From Fimihabitans intestinipullorum (GTDB taxonomy: Bacteria > Bacillota_I > Bacilli_A > RF39 > UBA660), in assembly GCA_018714965.1 (NCBI GenBank), contig DVML01000012.1, positions 31,168-95,167 on the forward strand: a DNA stretch of 64,000 nt. The letters are read 5' to 3'. A program made the position numbers and the translations under genes. This document shows, piece by piece, positions 33,655 to 42,207 of the stretch. Every line of letters begins with the position of its first letter. Position 1 is the stretch's first letter. Below the pieces are notes generated by a model. That model worked only from the letters and a program-made list of their open reading frames with translations, was not told where the DNA came from and did not search any database.

Positions 33655-33674
33655 AGGACGTATGTCCTTTTTTT
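33653..33674 (+). terminator. Terminator after the 532-residue membrane protein gene
   Basis: AAAGGAC pairs with GTCCTTT around GTAT and is followed by TTTT; the stem begins in the stop codon. Confidence 0.85.
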
Positions 33675-33677
33675 GAT

Positions 33678-33737
33678 GTTACAAAATCGTCATATAAAAA
33701 TAAATTACTTGAAATGTATCATAAAAAAGGATAAAAT
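33678..33737 (+). promoter_or_regulatory. Promoter module of the 33797 gene (shared copy B)
   Basis: TTGAAA (33709-33714), a 17-base spacer and TAAAAT (33732-33737). Together with the upstream GTTACAA and GTCATATAAA it repeats the pgk promoter module with the same spacing apart from one base. Confidence 0.62.
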
Positions 33738-33796
33738 GTTAAAAGAGAATAGAGTAATTTGCAATATTCTTTTTGTATGAAATTGAGTGATGTTGT

Positions 33797-35155
33797 ATGA
33801 TAGAAAAGAAGAAGATATTTTATCGAGTCATATTTATCGTGAATATATTATTTATTTTATTTTTGGTAGGTTATTATGGATATCGTTTGATTCATTATTA
33901 TCAATTAGAACATAAAAAAGAAAGTGAACTTGTTACTTTAAATGATTATCTGACACAACCTCGCAATATTGTTGTAGAGGGGGACGGACTATATCAGGAT
34001 GAGAAGGAATATTATTATGCCGGAAAGAACGTATCAAATTATGTATCGTATTCAGGATATTTATTTCGCGTTATTAAGATTCGTGAAGATGGTGCGATCG
34101 TAATGACGACAGATGATACGTATACATTGTTATCCTGGGGAGAAGATAGTGCGTATGATACTTCTTATGCACGGAAATGGTTAGCTAATATCTCTGAAGT
34201 TCCACAATCTGGAGTTTTTGAAAAAACGTTATGGCAACCAGAACAATATTTGGTTACGACAGAGGTTTGTACAGATACGATTGCGAATGTGAAAAAGCTA
34301 AGCTGTAAAAAGAAGATTGATAGTGATTATGTTGGACTATTTAGTATGGAAGATTATCAAAGAAGCGGAGGACTTTCTGGTTTCTTAAATAACGGAACGA
34401 ACTTTTGGACATCGAATGCATCTAAAACAGGAAACTGGTTTATTTCTAATAAGGGAGGACTCAATGAGAATGAAGTTGAAAATCAATCTCGTATGTATGG
34501 GGTTCGTCCTACGATTACATTAAAAGCATCTCTTCCTGTATTAGGTGGAAATGGAAGTAAAGAACAACCATATATAATAGAAAATCATCCGGTTGCTTCT
34601 TTGGCATCTGCATACGTTGGTGGTTATGTTCGCTATAGTGGTCAGATGTTTCGCATCATTGGAAAAAATAATAATGAGGTTCGTCTTGCTTTAAATGGTG
34701 TGATTACGACGGATCAAGTTCCTGTGGAACGTATTTTTTCACGTAAGACAAATCAATATAATCCGAAAGAGTATCAATCTGTTGCTCAATATTTAAATCA
34801 AACTTATTATCGCACTTTACAACATCCTGAATATCTTGTTGAAGGTGCATGGAATATAGGAAACTACGGAGATATCAATTATGATTATGCGACAACAAGT
34901 CAACATACAGTCAACGCTAAAATTGGAATGTTACAAGTAGGAGACTTGTTCGTAGAAGATGTTCCGAATGTATTTTTATTGAATGGATCTGGCGATGAAG
35001 AAATGATTTATACTATAACAGAACAGGGAAGTTTATATTTAGATGAAATTAAGACGAAAAAACAGATTCGACCTGTATTAAATATGCTTCCAACTGTAGC
35101 AGTATTATCTGGAACCGGAACAGAACAAGATCCTTATGTGGTAGGTGAAGCATGA
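33797..35155 (+). CDS. Membrane-anchored protein with a duplicated extracellular domain
   Basis: The 452-residue protein has an N-terminal membrane helix (about residues 9-31) and an extracellular part made of two related units. Unit 1 (about 80-265) begins YVSYSGYLFRVIKI and ends GGNGSKEQPYIIE; unit 2 (about 275-450) begins YVRYSGQMFRIIGK and ends SGTGTEQDPYVV. Each unit also has a (V/I)RP segment before its end. The family is not named with confidence; similar Gly-x-Gly-Thr-x-x-Pro-Tyr endings occur in surface proteins of gut Firmicutes. It overlaps the next gene by four bases (ATGA) and has only a weak ribosome-binding site. Confidence 0.72.
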   Translation: MIEKKKIFYRVIFIVNILFILFLVGYYGYRLIHYYQLEHKKESELVTLNDYLTQPRNIVVEGDGLYQDEKEYYYAGKNVSNYVSYSGYLFRVIKIREDGAIVMTTDDTYTLLSWGEDSAYDTSYARKWLANISEVPQSGVFEKTLWQPEQYLVTTEVCTDTIANVKKLSCKKKIDSDYVGLFSMEDYQRSGGLSGFLNNGTNFWTSNASKTGNWFISNKGGLNENEVENQSRMYGVRPTITLKASLPVLGGNGSKEQPYIIENHPVASLASAYVGGYVRYSGQMFRIIGKNNNEVRLALNGVITTDQVPVERIFSRKTNQYNPKEYQSVAQYLNQTYYRTLQHPEYLVEGAWNIGNYGDINYDYATTSQHTVNAKIGMLQVGDLFVEDVPNVFLLNGSGDEEMIYTITEQGSLYLDEIKTKKQIRPVLNMLPTVAVLSGTGTEQDPYVVGEA

Positions 35156-36168
35156 AAAAGAAGAAAAAAACAAAATGCGCAGTAGCGCTCATCTTATGTG
35201 ATATTATCATCGTTATTGGATTCTTTTTGACTTATGGACCAATTTCGTATTTTCGAAATCTTCTAGTGACGACTTCGATGACGACAATGACACATAAATA
35301 CTTGGCTCGAACGTTTTATACAGACGAAATGATCGATGAGATTTTAAAGTCTAATACAGTGACGGAAATTGGTGAAAGTGTCAATGTTAACGATATTGTT
35401 ATCGGAGATTTTGAACAGACCGGTACTTATGAATCTGTATATGAGGAAGAAATCTTAAAACATGAGGAAGGACAGGATTACAAGATCGTTCCACTGAGTG
35501 GAAGTGGATATAAGGGATATATGGCAGTTATTTATGATCCATCTAAAATAGAGCTTGCAGTCGCACCCAAATTAGGTGTAAGAGGATCTTTTCTAAAAGA
35601 TATTGCTAAAGAAAACCAAGCGAAAGTAGCCATCAATGCGAGTGGATTTCTAGATCCAAACGAGTATGGAAATGGTGGAGCTGCAACTGGAAATATCATC
35701 AAAGATGGAAAGTTGATATGGAAGGGAAATCCTACAGGGCGTACTGGAGGTTTGTCAGGATTTAATAAAGATCACGTGCTCGTTTTAACAAAGGAGACAC
35801 CGGAACAGGCAATTGCGAACGGAATGGTAGATGCTGTTGAATTTGGACCGTTTTTAATGGTAAATGGAAAAGCTGCTGAAATTAAAGGAAATGGTGGTTG
35901 GGGAATCGCACCACGTACTATTTTGGCACAACGCAAAGACGGAATTGTTCTTTTTATCGTTATCGATGGAAGACAACCAGGATATAGCCTTGGAATCGAT
36001 ATGAATGAGGCAATTCGCATCTTAAAGAGATACAAAGTTCACAATGCTGTCAACATGGATGGAGGCGCTAGTAGTAGCCTCGTTGTCAATGGAGAAACAT
36101 ATAGTAAACCATGTGGATATAGTGCGACTGGTGAACGATTAGTACCTAATGGTTGGATTTTAAAATAG
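35152..36168 (+). CDS. Phosphodiester glycosidase (NAGPA) family membrane protein
   Basis: The 338-residue protein has an N-terminal membrane helix (residues about 9-28) and an extracellular NAGPA-type domain. Signs are VAINASGFLDP, GGLSGFNKD, the strand APRTILAQRKDGIVLFIVIDGR and the C-terminal NMDGGASSSLV. This family cleaves GlcNAc-1-phosphodiester or related exopolysaccharide and teichoic-acid-type linkages, so a role in cell-surface glycan trimming is likely. It is translationally coupled to the duplicated-domain protein and ends at a terminator. The substrate is not known. Confidence 0.88.
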   Translation: MKKKKKTKCAVALILCDIIIVIGFFLTYGPISYFRNLLVTTSMTTMTHKYLARTFYTDEMIDEILKSNTVTEIGESVNVNDIVIGDFEQTGTYESVYEEEILKHEEGQDYKIVPLSGSGYKGYMAVIYDPSKIELAVAPKLGVRGSFLKDIAKENQAKVAINASGFLDPNEYGNGGAATGNIIKDGKLIWKGNPTGRTGGLSGFNKDHVLVLTKETPEQAIANGMVDAVEFGPFLMVNGKAAEIKGNGGWGIAPRTILAQRKDGIVLFIVIDGRQPGYSLGIDMNEAIRILKRYKVHNAVNMDGGASSSLVVNGETYSKPCGYSATGERLVPNGWILK

Positions 36169-36179
36169 TATAAAAAGAG

Positions 36180-36201
36180 CTGACTTTTGTCAGTTTTTTT
36201 G
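36180..36201 (+). terminator. Terminator after the NAGPA-family gene
   Basis: CTGAC pairs with GTCAG around TTTT, followed by T7. Confidence 0.75.
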
Positions 36202-36244
36202 TCATTTCTTTACAGTATTGGATTTCTAAATAGGAGTTCAAAAT

Positions 36245-36272
36245 TTGACAGCATGTGAAAATATGTTATAAT
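36245..36272 (+). promoter_or_regulatory. Promoter of the duplicated-repeat protein gene
   Basis: TTGACA (36245-36250), a 16-base spacer with TG one base before the -10, and TATAAT (36267-36272). Confidence 0.85.
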
Positions 36273-36275
36273 ATT

Positions 36276-36304
36276 GTACGTTTTCCCCTTTTGAAGGGAA
36301 GTAC
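36276..36304 (+). promoter_or_regulatory. Hairpin in the 5' leader at 36.3 kb
   Basis: GTAC (36276-36279) and TTCCC pair with GGGAA and GTAC (36301-36304), with a small bulge, close to the transcript start. It has no T-run, so it may protect the 5' end or regulate translation. Confidence 0.5.
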
Positions 36305-36320
36305 GAAAGAAGGTATTAAA

Positions 36321-37262
36321 ATGAAATCTGATGATTTAGCCGAACAGTATCACTCGTTGGAAAAGTTAGCTAGTGAATATACTGTGATTGATGAATTTGT
36401 AAGAACAGAAGATGGAAAACAGGTGACTGATCGTACGTTGATTAACGAAGTAAGATTTGCCAACTTGTGGGCGAATGCATCGATTGCTAAAGATAAGAAA
36501 CCATTTAATAGTCGTTCAAAACAAACATATGAATATTTTATGAACAAAGTTGAAGAACAATTAAGTCAAAATGGTGATTGGGATATTACAGGATTAAAAT
36601 TAGGAACGTCTTTACTAATTCCAAAGTCTTTATATCCAAGAGAAATTTTGAATAATTTATTTTATGATGAGATTAGTACACGTATTGTAGAAGAATACAT
36701 CAAACAACATTTTGAAGTAAAAAATTCACTTTCGACGATATGGAAAAAGAAGAGAAAAAATTTCCGATTACAAGGTATGGCGAAAAACTTCCATTTTGCT
36801 GACTTAAAAGATTACTATGAGAAATATACGGTAAAAGAAGGAGTTTATACGAATGAGACAAACGGAAAAGTAATTGTCGACGACGTGAAAAAAATTCGTA
36901 TTGCCTTTGCTATGTTATGGCATAAAGCTGCTAAGACGAGAACGTTATCAGCAGATCGTGATTATTATGCTTATTGCGCAGATGCAGCAGATACTTACGA
37001 TGCAATTAAAGATACGATTGGTGAAGCAGTACGTTACGATGGAACATTCGATCTTTATCATTTAAGAAAGAGTATGAATCGTACCATAGAAGCATATCCT
37101 GATGCAGAGATGATTTTGAAGCGTTTATTTCAAACTGAAATGGATGCACAAATTACATATGATTTCTTCTCTACATTAAACTTGGATATGAAGGATGTAA
37201 GAAATTTATTACCAACATCTAGTACGTTAGAACAAATACATAAACCGAAGGTAATTGCTTAA
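36321..37262 (+). CDS. Hypothetical protein with an internal tandem duplication
   Basis: I do not recognise this 313-residue soluble protein. Its two halves resemble each other: around residue 45, VRFANLWANA followed by NGDWDITGLK and YPREILNNLFYDEI; around residue 200, IRIAFAMLWHKA followed by DGTFDLYHLR and YPDAEMILKRLFQTEM. Each unit is about 100-120 residues and mainly helical. ATG at 36321 follows GAAAGAAGG; the frame from 36255 lies over the promoter. It has a consensus promoter, a leader hairpin and its own terminator, so it is probably well expressed. Its function is unknown. Confidence 0.8.
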   Translation: MKSDDLAEQYHSLEKLASEYTVIDEFVRTEDGKQVTDRTLINEVRFANLWANASIAKDKKPFNSRSKQTYEYFMNKVEEQLSQNGDWDITGLKLGTSLLIPKSLYPREILNNLFYDEISTRIVEEYIKQHFEVKNSLSTIWKKKRKNFRLQGMAKNFHFADLKDYYEKYTVKEGVYTNETNGKVIVDDVKKIRIAFAMLWHKAAKTRTLSADRDYYAYCADAADTYDAIKDTIGEAVRYDGTFDLYHLRKSMNRTIEAYPDAEMILKRLFQTEMDAQITYDFFSTLNLDMKDVRNLLPTSSTLEQIHKPKVIA

Positions 37263-37277
37263 GCGATTACCTTTTCG
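37248..37277 (+). terminator. Terminator after the duplicated-repeat gene
   Basis: AAGGTAAT and TGC pair with GCG and ATTACCTT around TTAA, followed by TT; the stop codon lies in the loop. Confidence 0.75.
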
Positions 37278-37293
37278 TGTGAAGTAAAGTTCG

Positions 37294-37322
37294 TTGATAA
37301 AATAAGTGATTTATATTATAAT
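37294..37322 (+). promoter_or_regulatory. Promoter of dusB-lysS operon
   Basis: TTGATA (37294-37299), a 17-base spacer and TATAAT (37317-37322). Confidence 0.8.
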
Positions 37323-37337
37323 GGAAGAGGTGATATT

Positions 37338-38309
37338 ATGTGGCAGATAGAAGATGTCAAAATAAAAAACCAGGTAGTGCTCGCCCCTATGGCAGGTATA
37401 TGTAACAATGCGTATCGTAGAATTGTAAAAGAGATGGGATGCGGACTTATCTATGCTGAAATGGTTAGTGATAAAGCTGTTAGTTTTAAAAATGAGCGAA
37501 CGTTAGACTTGCTCTATATGTCGGATGAAGAGCGCCCGATCAATCAGCAAATTTTCGGAAGTGATGTCGATTCTTTTGTAACTGCCGCAAAGTATATCTA
37601 TGAAACGATGAAACCAGATTTGATCGATATCAATATGGGATGTCCTGTTCCAAAGGTTGCTTTAAGAGCACAAGCAGGGAGTGCTTTATTAAAAAATCCT
37701 GACAAAGTATATGAAATTGTATCTGCAGTTGTAAAAGCAGTACCAATTCCTGTTACTGTAAAAATTCGCAGTGGTTGGGATAGTACTTCGATCAATGCTG
37801 TAGAAATTGCAAAAAAAATAGAGGCAGCAGGCGCTAAAGCAATCGCAGTTCATGGAAGAACACGTGCTCAAGGATATAGTGGAAAAGCAGATTGGTCGAT
37901 CATCAAAAAAGTAAAAGAAGCTGTTTCTATTCCTGTCATTGGAAATGGAGATATTACGAGTTGTTATGATGCGAAAAGAATGCTAGAGGAAACTGGATGC
38001 GATGCTGTAATGATCGGTCGAGGTGCACTTGGAAATCCATGGTTGATCAAAGAGTGTGTCGACTATTTAGAAAATGGAGTGGAACCGAAAGAAGTAACAG
38101 TAGATGAAAAGATCGAGATGATTTTGAAACATCTATCTTATCTATTAGAGATCAAACCAGAGAAGGTTGCCATTTTAGAACTTCGAAGTCATGCAGCATG
38201 GTATTTAAAAGGGATTCCACATACTGCACAAGTAAGGCAAAAGTTGATGCAGGCAACGACCAAAGAAGATGTAAAAGCGATATTAGATGAATTTCGAAAG
38301 GGGATTTGA
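37338..38309 (+). CDS. dusB: tRNA-dihydrouridine synthase
   Basis: Dus enzymes use FMN and NADPH to reduce uridines in the tRNA D-loop. The 323-residue protein has the FMN-barrel start VVLAPMAGICNNAYR, the catalytic cysteine in DINMGCPVPKV, the segment VKIRSGWD, AVHGRTRAQGYSG and the phosphate-binding IGRGALGNPW. It matches the DusB group in Gram-positives, where it often lies close to lysS. The start follows GAGGTGAT. The next gene begins one base after its stop. Confidence 0.93.
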   Translation: MWQIEDVKIKNQVVLAPMAGICNNAYRRIVKEMGCGLIYAEMVSDKAVSFKNERTLDLLYMSDEERPINQQIFGSDVDSFVTAAKYIYETMKPDLIDINMGCPVPKVALRAQAGSALLKNPDKVYEIVSAVVKAVPIPVTVKIRSGWDSTSINAVEIAKKIEAAGAKAIAVHGRTRAQGYSGKADWSIIKKVKEAVSIPVIGNGDITSCYDAKRMLEETGCDAVMIGRGALGNPWLIKECVDYLENGVEPKEVTVDEKIEMILKHLSYLLEIKPEKVAILELRSHAAWYLKGIPHTAQVRQKLMQATTKEDVKAILDEFRKGI

Positions 38310-38310
38310 T

Positions 38311-38922
38311 ATGAAGAATGCAAGTTTTAGTAAAAGGGCTATCGCTTATGTGATTGATTTTTTGATTTTAGGACTTTTACTGTGGATCGTATTTCTCCTG
38401 ATTCCTGAAAATAATAATATCAAAATGCTACAATTAGAAATGAATACGATTACGGAGTTAGCAGTGGAACATGAAATTGGATTTTTTTCCTATCTAGGAA
38501 GATTTGCTAATATCGTTCACGATCTCGATCAGGAACGTGTCGTATATAGTTTATTGAATGCCTTTTTCATCCTAGGATATTTTACTATCTTACCTTATAT
38601 ATGGGATGGACAGACGATTGGGAAAAAGATTTTAAAATTAAAAATTGTACGTAAAGATAATGATCATTTAACGATGAATGATTTATTATATCGAAATGTG
38701 ATTATTCATGGACTCGCCTATTTACTAGGGGCATTAGCCTTCGTTTATATCTTACCAAGCTATGGGTATTTTTTCCTTGTATTGATTCTAGGAATTCTAC
38801 AATTAGGGGTAGTCATAACGAGTGTATTTATGGTATTATATAGGCATGACAACCAAGCACTACAAGATGTTTTATCAAAAACTAATGTAGTCGATGTAAC
38901 AAAGATAGAGGTGAAAGAATGA
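38311..38922 (+). CDS. RDD-family membrane protein
   Basis: This 203-residue protein has the RDD signature in its first helix (KRAIAYVIDFLILG) and the GQTIGKKILKLKIVRKD motif after the second, with about four membrane helices. RDD proteins are small membrane proteins proposed to act in ion transport or stress; the function is not settled. ATG at 38311 follows AAAGGGG; an in-frame start at 38287 would overlap dusB and lacks a site. Between dusB and lysS with a four-base overlap to lysS (ATGA), so it is part of the same transcript. Confidence 0.85.
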   Translation: MKNASFSKRAIAYVIDFLILGLLLWIVFLLIPENNNIKMLQLEMNTITELAVEHEIGFFSYLGRFANIVHDLDQERVVYSLLNAFFILGYFTILPYIWDGQTIGKKILKLKIVRKDNDHLTMNDLLYRNVIIHGLAYLLGALAFVYILPSYGYFFLVLILGILQLGVVITSVFMVLYRHDNQALQDVLSKTNVVDVTKIEVKE

Positions 38923-40403
38923 GAGAGTTTTCAGAACAAGAACTCGTCCGAAGAGAAAAATTAGATTTCTTGAGAGAACGTGGATTAGATCCATTTGGAC
39001 ATCGCTTTGATGTAGATAGTAACTCGAAAGAAATTTATGAGAAATACGGAGATAAGACAAAAGAAGAATTACACGAAGTTGAAATTCCTGTCGTGATTGC
39101 TGGTCGTATCATGACGAGACGTAGAAAAGGAAAAGTTGGATTTATGCATATTCAAGATAAGTATGGACAAATTCAAATTTACGTACGTCAAGATGTAATC
39201 GGAGAAGAAAATTATGAAATCTTTAAAAAAGCAGATTTAGGAGATATTGTCGGAATCAAAGGAACAGTATTCCGTACCGATATGGGAGAGTTGAGTGTGA
39301 AAGCAAATGAGTATATTCACTTAGTAAAAGCATTGAGACCACTTCCAGAAAAATATCATGGATTAACGGATACTGAGGAACGTTTTAGAAGACGTTATGT
39401 CGATCTTATTATGAACGAAGAATCGAGAAGAGTGGCATTCACAAGGCCAAAGATTATTCGTTCGATTCAACATTATTTAGATAATCTTGGATATACTGAA
39501 GTTGAAACACCGGTATTGGGAACGATTTTAGGTGGTGCTGCAGCTCGACCATTTATTACGCATCATAATACTTTAAATATAGATATGTATCTTCGAATTG
39601 CAACAGAGCTTTCTTTAAAGAGATTACTCGTTGGAGGAATGGATGCAGTATACGAAATCGGAAGGCTATTCCGTAACGAAGGAATGGATCGCAATCATAA
39701 TCCAGAATTTACGACGATTGAGGTATATAAGGCATATAGTGACTTAGAAGGTATGATGGAGTTAACGGAAGGAATCGTTAGCAATGCTGCTATGGAAGTC
39801 AATGGTACTTATGAACTTGATTGGAAAGGACACCATATTTCTCTTGCTCCTAAGTTTAAGAGAGTACATATGGTAGATGCAATTAAAGAAGTATGTGGAG
39901 TTGACTTTTTCCAAGATATGTCATTAGAAGATGCGAAGAAGTTAGCACGTGAACACGAGATAGAAGTAGAGGAACACTTTGGATATGGTCACATCGTCAA
40001 TGCATTCTTTGAAAAGTATGTAGAAGAGACGATTGTCGATCCAACATTTGTCTACGGACATCCAGTGGAAATTAGTCCACTTGCTAAGAAAGATCCAAAA
40101 GATCCAAGATTTACAGAACGTTTTGAACTTTTCATCTGCGGAAGCGAGTATGCGAACGCATTTACAGAGCTCAATGATCCAATCGATCAATATGAACGTT
40201 TTCTAAATCAAATGAAAGAAAGAGAACTTGGAAACGATGAAGCAAACGAGATGGATATCGACTTTGTAGAAGCCTTGGAATACGGAATGCCACCAGCTGG
40301 TGGAATGGGAATGGGAATCGATCGTCTTGTAATGTTACTAACTGGTAGCGAGACGATTCGTGAAGTTATCTTGTTCCCAACGATGAAGTTAAAGGACGAA
40401 TAA
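38919..40403 (+). CDS. lysS: Lysyl-tRNA synthetase, class II
   Basis: This 494-residue class II enzyme charges tRNA-Lys. It has the N-terminal OB-fold (about residues 55-160) that reads the anticodon, motif 2 with FRNEGMDRNHNPEFT and motif 3 with GMGMGIDRLVML. All are intact and the length is normal. It starts at ATG 38919, overlapping the RDD gene. No T-box is present, unlike tyrS and serS in this window; the promoter is upstream of dusB. Confidence 0.98.
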   Translation: MREFSEQELVRREKLDFLRERGLDPFGHRFDVDSNSKEIYEKYGDKTKEELHEVEIPVVIAGRIMTRRRKGKVGFMHIQDKYGQIQIYVRQDVIGEENYEIFKKADLGDIVGIKGTVFRTDMGELSVKANEYIHLVKALRPLPEKYHGLTDTEERFRRRYVDLIMNEESRRVAFTRPKIIRSIQHYLDNLGYTEVETPVLGTILGGAAARPFITHHNTLNIDMYLRIATELSLKRLLVGGMDAVYEIGRLFRNEGMDRNHNPEFTTIEVYKAYSDLEGMMELTEGIVSNAAMEVNGTYELDWKGHHISLAPKFKRVHMVDAIKEVCGVDFFQDMSLEDAKKLAREHEIEVEEHFGYGHIVNAFFEKYVEETIVDPTFVYGHPVEISPLAKKDPKDPRFTERFELFICGSEYANAFTELNDPIDQYERFLNQMKERELGNDEANEMDIDFVEALEYGMPPAGGMGMGIDRLVMLLTGSETIREVILFPTMKLKDE

Positions 40404-40406
40404 CGT

Positions 40407-40937
40407 TTGAAAGTATATGTGTTAAGACACGGGGAAACGGATGGAAATAAGGCAGATATATCGATTGGAAATTTAGATATTCCCTTAAATGAGATGGGAA
40501 AATTACAAGCACTTCAAAGGAGAAGTGATCTTTCCAGATTAGATATTGACTTTGCCTTCTGTTCTCCAAAGCAAAGAACGTTAGAGACATTACAACTTGC
40601 GGCACCTCACTTATTAGTTTGTTTGGATGATCGCTTGTTGAGTAGAGATCATGGAGAATTTCAAGGGGTTAAAAACGAAGGAAGAGATCTTTCTGAATAC
40701 TGGAATATTCGCGTAAATCGTCAATATGAGAAAGCTGAGAGTGTAAAACACGTCTATGATCGTGTCTGTTCATTTTTAGATGAGATTCGAGCGAAATATC
40801 CAGATAAAAATATTTTGATTGTCACGCATAGTGCGATCGTAAGATGTATATATTATTATTTTAATGGACTACCAGAAGATGGTAATTTATTTGGATACCA
40901 ATCCCATACTGCTTCTTTGGAAACGTATGAGATTTAG
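40407..40937 (+). CDS. Histidine phosphatase (phosphoglycerate mutase-like)
   Basis: The 176-residue protein belongs to the histidine phosphatase superfamily. The phosphorylated His lies in LRHGETDGNK (residues 7-10 region), and the second catalytic His in ILIVTHSAIVRC. At this length it is a small broad-specificity phosphatase of the cobC/phoE type rather than a 230-residue glycolytic mutase. The start is TTG at 40407, required because the conserved strand VYVLRHGE begins immediately after it; AAAGGA lies ten bases upstream. It follows lysS by three bases and precedes ackA. Confidence 0.87.
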   Translation: MKVYVLRHGETDGNKADISIGNLDIPLNEMGKLQALQRRSDLSRLDIDFAFCSPKQRTLETLQLAAPHLLVCLDDRLLSRDHGEFQGVKNEGRDLSEYWNIRVNRQYEKAESVKHVYDRVCSFLDEIRAKYPDKNILIVTHSAIVRCIYYYFNGLPEDGNLFGYQSHTASLETYEI

Positions 40938-40951
40938 AAAGAAGGAAATGT

Positions 40952-42130
40952 ATGAAAATATTATCAGTGAACTGTGGAAGTTCTTCATTAAAATTCCAAT
41001 TATATGAAATGCCAGAAGAAAATGTATTGATCGCAGGTGTTTTTGAAAGAATTGGAATTGATGGAAGTTTTTACACGATTAAATTCAATGGAGAAAAAAC
41101 GAAAAAGGAAGCAAATGTTCCAGATCATAAAGAGGCAGTTAAGATTTTAACACAGGAATTATTAGATCATGGTGTTGTTTCTGACTTAAATGAGATCAAA
41201 GGAATTGGTCACCGTGCTGTACATGGTGGAGATAAATTTGATCATACTGTATTAGTGGATGAAGATGTAATCGCTCAAATTGAAAAATTAATTCCGCTTG
41301 CACCTCTTCACAATCCAGCAGGAATTATCGGAATTCGCGCATTCCAAGAGATGATTCCAAATGCTAAGGCAGCAGCTGTTTTCGATACAGCTTTCCACCA
41401 AACGATGGAACCTAGCGCATATTTATATCCAGTACCATATGAGTGGTATACGAAGTATGGAGTACGTAAATACGGATTCCATGGAACGAGTCATAAATAT
41501 GTTTCACAACGTATGAATGAAATTTTAGGTCGTACGAATACGAAAGTAATTACTTGCCATATTGGTAGTGGAGGAAGTGTCAGTGCTGTCATCGATGGAA
41601 AATGTGCAGATACTTCTATGGGATTCACTCCAAATGCAGGAATCATGATGGGAACACGTAGTGGAGATATCGATTATTCTATGATTCCATATGTAATGGA
41701 ACAATCTGGTATGACACTTGCCGAAGTAGATAATGCATTAAATAAGAAGAGTGGTTTCTTAGGAGTTAGTGAAAAATACAGCGATGCAAGAGATATCGAA
41801 GATGGTATTGAAAAGGGAGACGAAAAGTGTATTTTAGCTCAAGAAATGTATGTAAAACGTGTTGTTGAACATATTGCCAAATATTATGTTTGGATGGGTG
41901 GAGCTGATGCGATCGTCTTTACTGCTGGACTTGGAGAAAACTCAGCTTATACGAGAAAGCAAATTATCGATCATCTTGCTTGCTTAGGAATTAAGTTAGA
42001 TGAAGAAGCAAATCAAGTACGTGGAGAAGAACGTTTAATTACAACAGAGGATTCTACTGTACCTTGCTATGTGATTCCAACAGATGAGGAATTAATGATT
42101 GCAAGAGATACTTATGAATTAGTAAAATAA
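40952..42130 (+). CDS. ackA: Acetate kinase
   Basis: Acetate kinase makes ATP and acetate from acetyl phosphate, the last step of acetate fermentation. The 392-residue protein has the N-terminal LSVNCGSSSLKF, the catalytic region HRAVHGG, RKYGFHGTSHKYV and GLGENS, all complete. The start follows GAAGGAAATGT. It comes 14 bases after the histidine phosphatase gene. The usual partner pta (phosphotransacetylase) is not adjacent. It ends at a strong terminator. Confidence 0.98.
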   Translation: MKILSVNCGSSSLKFQLYEMPEENVLIAGVFERIGIDGSFYTIKFNGEKTKKEANVPDHKEAVKILTQELLDHGVVSDLNEIKGIGHRAVHGGDKFDHTVLVDEDVIAQIEKLIPLAPLHNPAGIIGIRAFQEMIPNAKAAAVFDTAFHQTMEPSAYLYPVPYEWYTKYGVRKYGFHGTSHKYVSQRMNEILGRTNTKVITCHIGSGGSVSAVIDGKCADTSMGFTPNAGIMMGTRSGDIDYSMIPYVMEQSGMTLAEVDNALNKKSGFLGVSEKYSDARDIEDGIEKGDEKCILAQEMYVKRVVEHIAKYYVWMGGADAIVFTAGLGENSAYTRKQIIDHLACLGIKLDEEANQVRGEERLITTEDSTVPCYVIPTDEELMIARDTYELVK

Positions 42131-42131
42131 G

Positions 42132-42156
42132 GACTTGTTTCATACAAGTCTTTTCT
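42132..42156 (+). terminator. Terminator after ackA
   Basis: GACTTGT pairs with ACAAGTC around TTCAT, followed by TTTTCTT. Confidence 0.85.
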
Positions 42157-42184
42157 TGACACTAAAAATAATATCATTTAAAAT
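42156..42184 (+). promoter_or_regulatory. Promoter of nrnA
   Basis: TTGACA (42156-42161), a 17-base spacer and TAAAAT (42179-42184), directly after the ackA terminator. Confidence 0.8.
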
Positions 42185-42207
42185 GAGATATAGAGAAGAG
42201 TGAAATT

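Noticed and set aside
29024..36168. LXG toxin and immunity genes
   Set aside because: DUF4176 suggested them, but no protein has a long N-terminal helical LXG domain with a C-terminal toxin domain.
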